Shown here piece after piece: positions 59,171-64,000 of a stretch of 64,000 nucleotides of DNA. Each line of letters begins with the position of its first letter. The stretch's first letter is position 1. Below the pieces are notes generated by a model that saw only the letters and a program-made list of their open reading frames with translations, had not been told where the DNA came from and searched no databases. The position numbers and the translations under genes are program-made. The stretch covers positions 18,928 to 82,927 of the forward strand of contig CAJUGD010000016.1 in NCBI GenBank assembly GCA_910586205.1, in the 5' to 3' direction. This stretch comes from an uncultured Lachnospiraceae bacterium (lineage in GTDB: Bacteria > Bacillota > Clostridia > Lachnospirales > Lachnospiraceae).

Positions 59171-59902
59171 CTAATCATCTTTTCTTTTAATTTCTCTTTC
59201 TATCTTCAAGATATCCTCTGGTACATCTACTCCCATACTGTCATATTTAGTTTCTTTCACCTTAATTTTATAACCACTTTCTATAACCCTTAATTGCTCC
59301 AAATTTTCTGCTATTTCTAATGTTGTTTTTTCTGTCTGAACATATTTTTCCAAAAATTCCTTTTTATAAGCATAAATTCCAATATGCTTAAAATATCGCA
59401 CACCATTATACAGATCTCTATTAAAAGGAATTGGAGATCGAGAAAAGTAAAGTGCATTATCATCTTTATCCCGCACCACTTTAACAACATTTGGATTATT
59501 TATATCAATATCCTCTACAATCTCTTTACACAATGTAGCCATATTCACATTGCCAAACTGGAAAGCTCCAATCAATTCATTTATCATTTCTGGTTTTATT
59601 AATGGTTCATCTCCCTGTACATTAATTACAAGATCACAAGGATAATTCTTGATTGCCTCATATACACGTTCTGTTCCACAACTGCAGTTTCCCGTCATCA
59701 CAGCTTCCCCATGAAACTTTTCAACTACGTGATATATACGTTCATCATCTGTTGCCACAACTACCCGATTAATCCCCTCTGCCTTTTTAACCTGCTCATA
59801 TACTCGTTGAATCATGGTCTTTCCGGCAATCATAGCTAATGGTTTACCCAAGAAACGTGAGGACTGATATCGGGATGGAATCACTGCCACTATATTTTTC
59901 AT
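59171..59902 (-). CDS. kdsB: KdsB, CMP-Kdo synthetase
   Basis: 243 aa. AVIPSRYQSSRFLGKPLAMIAGKTMIQRVYEQ, RVVVATDDERIYHVVE, GTERVYEAI, VINVQGDEPLI, ALYFSRSPIPFNRD, HIGIYAYKKEFLEKY and the C-terminal LEQLRVIESGYKIKV match KdsB. It activates Kdo with CTP to CMP-Kdo for a transferase. The Kdo-8-P phosphatase KdsC is not in the window. Confidence 0.95.
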   Translation of the reverse strand: MKNIVAVIPSRYQSSRFLGKPLAMIAGKTMIQRVYEQVKKAEGINRVVVATDDERIYHVVEKFHGEAVMTGNCSCGTERVYEAIKNYPCDLVINVQGDEPLIKPEMINELIGAFQFGNVNMATLCKEIVEDIDINNPNVVKVVRDKDDNALYFSRSPIPFNRDLYNGVRYFKHIGIYAYKKEFLEKYVQTEKTTLEIAENLEQLRVIESGYKIKVKETKYDSMGVDVPEDILKIEREIKRKDD

Positions 59903-59913
59903 ATTTTAAGCTC

Positions 59914-61203
59914 CTATTCCCCACCCTCAAACAATGAATCAAAATCTACCCGCTCAAAAATTTCCAGCATTCCGCCACGGGTGGCATTATATATTTTGAT
60001 TCCGTGAGTATCGGCATAATTTTTACACATCTGATAACCTTTTAACATAGACGCTATCGAATGATCTATCATATCCGGCTTGTCATCTCCACCAAAATGA
60101 TTACTAGAGGAGCCGAAAACATAGTTACAATCTGTTCCCAACAGATATATTTTTTTAAACCCCATATATACTGCGATTTGTATACAGCCAACTGTAACGG
60201 TTCCCTGCGTATTTACAATTTGAGTAATATCTTCTGAAAATTCTAACACATCATAAGCATCTATAGAATCGCGATGCATCTGATACTCTCCGTCTTTTCG
60301 CTGTTTCCAAAATTCGATATTATCATCCGGTAAAAATTTGATTGGGCACGGATACCTCCTAATTACTTCTTGGTTTTCAAAAAAAAATTTACCGTCTGAC
60401 ACCACAAATACATCGGGTTTCCATTGGGTTTCTATCTTACACATACTGTTCACAGAAAAACAAAATTCCTGTTTCTCCGACAATATATCCAAGTCCGTTT
60501 TGATTAAGCTGGGACCTGTCGCAACAATAAAGCAACGCTGTTTATCTGCATAACAGTTATGAAACTTCTTCAACTCCAAATTTCTGTATTCTTCCCTTGT
60601 ATCTGCATATCGAAATGCATCTACCCACCGTTTTCCAGCAAACATCCTGTTCAAATCCGTCTTATTTTCATGTGTTGTAATATAAAGTGATTCGTTGATG
60701 TCCAATAATTCACTGTTGACAGTTTGAAGCTGTAACAATTCAACGATTGCGGCCTGGTTTTGTTTTACATCATCCTTTTCAAAGATAAACTTTACCTTCT
60801 TTCCATGCCTGGATAACATAATATATAAAACTACTGAAAATGCATTGATACCATACAAGCAAATATTCAACTTTTCTTCTGTCATATCTAAATAAGAATC
60901 TATATCAAATTTGCCGTTATAACGTATATTTGGGGGAAGCTCACTGCTAAAAGTAAAATGATAAATATGGCATTCTACCAGCTTATGACTTATCTCCTTC
61001 TGGAATTGATACTCGGGAGTGATAATAATTGGCAGTGTTGGATACTCCTTCATATATGAGTCAAGAGAAATTATATTTATTCCCTTGTACTTTTGCCCTA
61101 TTTTGCCAAGATCTGACTCTATAATTGCCGCTACATATTGATTTCCCAGATAATTGACTAATGTCTTTCCCCGAAAGCCTAAACCCCAAATTACTAATTT
61201 CAT
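59914..61203 (-). CDS. DUF115/MptE-like protein with N-terminal Rossmann-like module
   Basis: 429 aa. The first ~90 residues are the module (LVIWGLGFRGKTLVNYLG...IIESDLGKIGQKYKGI). The rest is a DUF115 (6-hydroxymethylpterin pyrophosphokinase MptE-like) domain: CFIVATGPSLIKTDLDIL, FVVSDGKFFF, YLLGTDCNYVFG. The domain occurs with flagellin-glycosylation and capsule genes in bacteria, so a glycan-transfer or phospho-donor role is plausible. ATGA overlap with serC. Confidence 0.8.
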   Translation of the reverse strand: MKLVIWGLGFRGKTLVNYLGNQYVAAIIESDLGKIGQKYKGINIISLDSYMKEYPTLPIIITPEYQFQKEISHKLVECHIYHFTFSSELPPNIRYNGKFDIDSYLDMTEEKLNICLYGINAFSVVLYIMLSRHGKKVKFIFEKDDVKQNQAAIVELLQLQTVNSELLDINESLYITTHENKTDLNRMFAGKRWVDAFRYADTREEYRNLELKKFHNCYADKQRCFIVATGPSLIKTDLDILSEKQEFCFSVNSMCKIETQWKPDVFVVSDGKFFFENQEVIRRYPCPIKFLPDDNIEFWKQRKDGEYQMHRDSIDAYDVLEFSEDITQIVNTQGTVTVGCIQIAVYMGFKKIYLLGTDCNYVFGSSSNHFGGDDKPDMIDHSIASMLKGYQMCKNYADTHGIKIYNATRGGMLEIFERVDFDSLFEGGE

Positions 61204-62288
61204 ATAGCTCCTCTCATACGCACAGATTCATATTCTTTCATATATTTTACAAGAGCTTCCACATGTTCAACTGGTATAGCATTATACAAAGATGCTCTTA
61301 ACCCGCCTACAAATCTGTGGCCTTTCAGTCCAACAAAGCCTGCCTTCTTTGATTCTTCCACAAATTCCATATCCGAATTAATGTTTCCCGTAGTAAAAGT
61401 AGCGTTTGCCATAGAACGAAACTCTCTGTCAACAGTTCCATGAAACATCCTGCTTTCATCAAGGTATTCATAAATCATCTTGGCCTTTTTTTGATTTAAT
61501 TCTTTCATTGCAGAAAGACCGCCTATTTTTTTAATCCATTTAAATACTTTTCCGCACATATAAATGCTGTAACATGGAGGTGTATTAAATCTACTGTTGC
61601 TCTCAAGCTGGTTCTTATATTTCATTACTGATGGCGTGCCTGGCATAACATCATCTCTAACTAAGTCTTCTCGTACAATTACGATAGTCGCTCCTGCTGG
61701 CCCCATGTTTTTCTGAGCTCCCGCGAAAATCAACCCATATTTTGACACATCAATCGGTTCTGATAAAATGCATGAAGACATATCAGAAACCACATCTTTT
61801 CCCATAGTATCTGGCAGCTCTATAAATCTTGTTCCATAAATTGTGTTGTTTTCACAGATATGGACATAGTCCAAGTCATCGGTTATGGAAAGATTATTGC
61901 AATCAGGTATGTATGTATAGTTTCTGTCTTCACTAGAGGCCAGTTTAACAGCCTCTCCATACATCTGCGCTTCCTCAAATGCCCTTTTTGTCCAATGTCC
62001 TGTCATAATAAAACCTGCTTTACGGTGTCTCATCAAGTTCATCGGAACTGCTGCAAATTGTAAAGAAGCCCCTCCTTGCAGGAATAAAATCCTGTAATTA
62101 TCTGGTATCTTTAGCAAATCCTTTAAATCTGTCTTTGCCTCCTCAACAATTTCATTAAATAAAACAGATCTATGGTTCAATTCCATAACCGACATTCCGC
62201 TTCCTGCATAATCAAGAAATTCTCTATGTGCTCCCTGCATAACTTCTATCGGCATCATAGCCGGCCCTGAAGAAAAATTGTATGTCAA
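61200..62288 (-). CDS. serC: SerC-type phosphoserine aminotransferase
   Basis: 362 aa. YNFSSGPAMMPIEVMQGA, ILFLQGGASLQFAAVPMNLM, GHWTKRAFEEAQMYG, the PLP lysine in IFAGAQKNMGPAGATIVI, FNTPPCYSIYM and HRFVGGLRASLYNA fit SerC. It makes 3-phosphoserine from 3-phosphohydroxypyruvate. Lying inside a glycan cluster without serA or serB, it may supply a serine-type decoration, which is speculative. Coupled by ATGA to the DUF115 gene. Confidence 0.92.
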   Translation of the reverse strand: MTYNFSSGPAMMPIEVMQGAHREFLDYAGSGMSVMELNHRSVLFNEIVEEAKTDLKDLLKIPDNYRILFLQGGASLQFAAVPMNLMRHRKAGFIMTGHWTKRAFEEAQMYGEAVKLASSEDRNYTYIPDCNNLSITDDLDYVHICENNTIYGTRFIELPDTMGKDVVSDMSSCILSEPIDVSKYGLIFAGAQKNMGPAGATIVIVREDLVRDDVMPGTPSVMKYKNQLESNSRFNTPPCYSIYMCGKVFKWIKKIGGLSAMKELNQKKAKMIYEYLDESRMFHGTVDREFRSMANATFTTGNINSDMEFVEESKKAGFVGLKGHRFVGGLRASLYNAIPVEHVEALVKYMKEYESVRMRGAI

Positions 62289-62292
62289 AGTT

Positions 62293-63453
62293 TCATTCCT
62301 CTCTTCCGATCTGAATTCCAGCCTGCACTATCCGGTCATTATCGCTTCCCACTCCAGCGCACTTCTCACATATTTTCATATACCCTCTTTCATTTACATC
62401 ACCCAAAAGGTATTTGATAATATTTAATGTTGCCTCATATTTTGAATAACTCTTTTTATTGGTTGCCATATCGAAAGAATCGTCTTCTTTCGCCGTAAAT
62501 CCCATAAAACATTCTGCAGCAAATGCAGGGTCACACCAGTAAAGCCTGCCATCTGCCACAGAGTGTGTGCTGTGCCCACACAAAAGCATATGTTTTTTTG
62601 GATTATCAGTTTGATATCCGTCTCTTGGATAGACCACATCTTTCCAAGTGTTATTTGGTATTACATAATACTCAATATTGTGCATCAAAAGACTTTTCTG
62701 AAGTCGTTCCAACTTCTTTTTATAATCCACCGAACAAGTATAGTCACTGATATGAACTGTGACATGAAATTTCTCCAACAGAGCCAGCACTTCATCTTCC
62801 GGTACTACAGTCCCATTTGTAATAATATTTATCCGTCCAATTTTTTCACTATATCTATCCCCCAAATAGGAAACAATTTCAGCAATATTTTTATGAATAA
62901 ATGGCTCTCCTCCTAAAAGAGTATATTCATAAACATAATCCACACTTTCAAAGAAAATATCAAAATTATTCCTAAGCCTGTTTAACTCAATATCAAACTG
63001 TTTAGGAGCATGTCCAATAAACATATTACAATGTTTACATTTCAAGGTACATCTGGATGTGATTACAGTATCTATTTTCGACAAAACACACTTATTTCTC
63101 CACCTTAGATTCCATTCCTCAGCAAATCGTTCTAATATACAAAAGTCCTTGTTTTCTATAAATCCCAATGTTTCCAGATTTTTCCTGATTTTTTCATAGG
63201 AGTAAAAGACGGTTGTCACAATCACTTTTACATGTTTTTCCCGTAAATATCCTGCTGCCTGTTCTAAATTCAGGACTTCCAAGCCACAGACCTTCTCCTT
63301 ATGACACCCGTTATCAATCAAAAAAGGAATGTCAAATTGTTCCATCAACGCAGGAATAACCCTTCTCCCTATGCGTCCTATCCCAAATGGAACTATTATG
63401 CTGTGCTCAATCAATTCCCCCCAATCATCAGTTAATTTAAAAATTTTTTCCAA
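62293..63453 (-). CDS. Radical SAM protein with N-terminal Rossmann-like module
   Basis: 386 aa from a TTG at 63453, chosen because AAGAGGA lies 7 nt upstream; the longer frame to 63555 overlaps the methyltransferase and has no ribosome site. N-terminal module IVPFGIGRIGRRVIPAL...LIDNGCHKEKVCGLEVL, then the radical SAM cluster motif SRCTLKCKHCNM near residue 135, GGEPFIHKN, and later cysteines (CGHSTH, CDPAF, CEKCAGVG) resembling a SPASM-like auxiliary site. It modifies an unknown glycan or peptide substrate. Confidence 0.82.
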   Translation of the reverse strand: MEKIFKLTDDWGELIEHSIIVPFGIGRIGRRVIPALMEQFDIPFLIDNGCHKEKVCGLEVLNLEQAAGYLREKHVKVIVTTVFYSYEKIRKNLETLGFIENKDFCILERFAEEWNLRWRNKCVLSKIDTVITSRCTLKCKHCNMFIGHAPKQFDIELNRLRNNFDIFFESVDYVYEYTLLGGEPFIHKNIAEIVSYLGDRYSEKIGRINIITNGTVVPEDEVLALLEKFHVTVHISDYTCSVDYKKKLERLQKSLLMHNIEYYVIPNNTWKDVVYPRDGYQTDNPKKHMLLCGHSTHSVADGRLYWCDPAFAAECFMGFTAKEDDSFDMATNKKSYSKYEATLNIIKYLLGDVNERGYMKICEKCAGVGSDNDRIVQAGIQIGREE

Positions 63454-63470
63454 CTTCTCGTCCTCTTTTA

Positions 63471-63962
63471 TTATAATTTTTCTGTTATATAAATGTTTAC
63501 AACTTTTTGCCGTGTTGCTGCGCAAAATTGATTTGTCAGAGAAAACATTCCACATTTCTCTATAACATCATAATATCGTGGATTAATACAAATAAGCGTC
63601 ATATTTCTGGGTTTTCTTTGATAACTGCTGCATAAGTTGAAAATGACTGGTTCAAATATCTGCCTTTCAAATGGATCAAAAAAATAAAACCAGTTGTAAT
63701 GATCCAACTCTTGGGTAACCTTCGCAGCATCTCCTTGAATCAGTTCTACCTGCAAATCTTCACAGGAATTTAAATGAAGTCTTTCAAAGTTTTTTTCCGC
63801 CTCACAATACAGTTGCTCACTGTACTCCACCCCTCCTACTTTTGTAAAACCATAATCAAGGAATGTGAGCATCGCACCGCCTTTTCCGCATCCAAAGTCA
63901 AAAATTGCATCTTCTTTGGATAAAACCGCGTGACATTTATCTAATATACTATAAATGAGCAA
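63471..63962 (-). CDS. SAM-dependent methyltransferase, 5' end uncertain
   Basis: 163 aa from a TTG at 63962. The SAM site is AIFDFGCGKGGAMLTFLDYGFTKVGGVEYS; QLIQGDAAKV-type and FYFFDPFER acidic positions follow, as in class I methyltransferases. Residues readable upstream of the TTG (ILSNFGKISN) look protein-like up to an in-frame stop at 63996-63998, so the true start may be non-standard or the 5' end broken; the window edge prevents a decision. Ends 18 bp before the radical SAM start. Confidence 0.7.
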   Translation of the reverse strand: MLIYSILDKCHAVLSKEDAIFDFGCGKGGAMLTFLDYGFTKVGGVEYSEQLYCEAEKNFERLHLNSCEDLQVELIQGDAAKVTQELDHYNWFYFFDPFERQIFEPVIFNLCSSYQRKPRNMTLICINPRYYDVIEKCGMFSLTNQFCAATRQKVVNIYITEKL

Positions 63963-64000
63963 ATTTGAAATTTTACCAAAGTTACTTAAAATTGCTTAAA

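Noticed and set aside
57406..59902. Kdo genes as proof of a Gram-negative host
   Set aside because: The rest of the window (SepF, LexA/YneA pair, XerS-like recombinase, short leader rules and strong Shine-Dalgarno sites) fits a Firmicute, and no LPS or outer-membrane genes are seen.

Overview
The window looks like a chromosome segment of an anaerobic Firmicute, most likely a Lachnospiraceae-type Clostridium. This is inferred from gene content and order: minCDE with mreCD, rodA and a class B PBP; sepF beside an HlyD-like gene; a single XerS-like recombinase next to lexA; short HisG with HisZ; and strong AGGAGG ribosome sites. No rRNA, tRNA, CRISPR array or insertion sequence was seen.

Region 1 (1 to about 8.85 kb) is the right part of an inovirus-like (filamentous phage) prophage whose left end lies outside the window. 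It has small membrane proteins, a major coat protein with a signal peptide followed by a terminator, a 720-aa pIII-like adsorption protein, a pVI-like membrane protein and a Zot/pI assembly ATPase. A divergent ribbon-helix-helix-like repressor sits over three operators that overlap a strong rightward promoter. Beyond that promoter lie small proteins, an ssDNA-binding-type protein, about 1 kb of hairpins including a tandem copy of a ~275-bp structured unit, and a replication gene. The replication gene is unusual: it is a full CRESS-DNA-type Rep (HUH nickase plus superfamily 3 helicase). About 180 bp upstream is a hairpin displaying TATTATTAC, which fits the NANTATTAC origin motif of eukaryotic CRESS viruses, with 8-bp iterons beside it. 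A large inverted-repeat element marks the phage/chromosome junction.

Region 2 (9 to 38 kb) is core chromosome: a TtcA-like tRNA thiolase and XerS-like recombinase, the divergent SOS pair lexA and a YneA-like LysM gene with several LexA boxes, then a long minus-strand series (rluD, lspA, aroB, sepF, yggS, an HlyD-like gene, dacA-like, mgsA-like, rodA, minEDC, a class B PBP, mreDC, radC, a methionine gamma-lyase family gene, miaA, mutL, mutS, miaB). The mutL linker contains four perfect DnaA boxes spaced exactly 63 bp apart.

Region 3 (38 to 47.5 kb) holds a MATE exporter with an AraC-family regulator, then a histidine operon (hisZ, hisG, hisD, hisB, hisA). The operon is interrupted after hisD by a PIN-toxin module lying between two perfect 34-bp copies of the hisD 3' end.

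Region 4 (47.5 to 64 kb) starts with a pRiA4b ORF-3-type protein and continues with a surface-glycan cluster, AT-rich in its distal part: two GT2 enzymes, a GT-B-like enzyme, three tandem GT32-like enzymes, kdsD-kdsA-kdsB for CMP-Kdo, a DUF115/MptE-like protein, serC, a radical SAM protein and a methyltransferase. A Rossmann-like FGxGKxG...DN module recurs in most of these proteins, and Kdo genes in this Gram-positive setting are unexpected.
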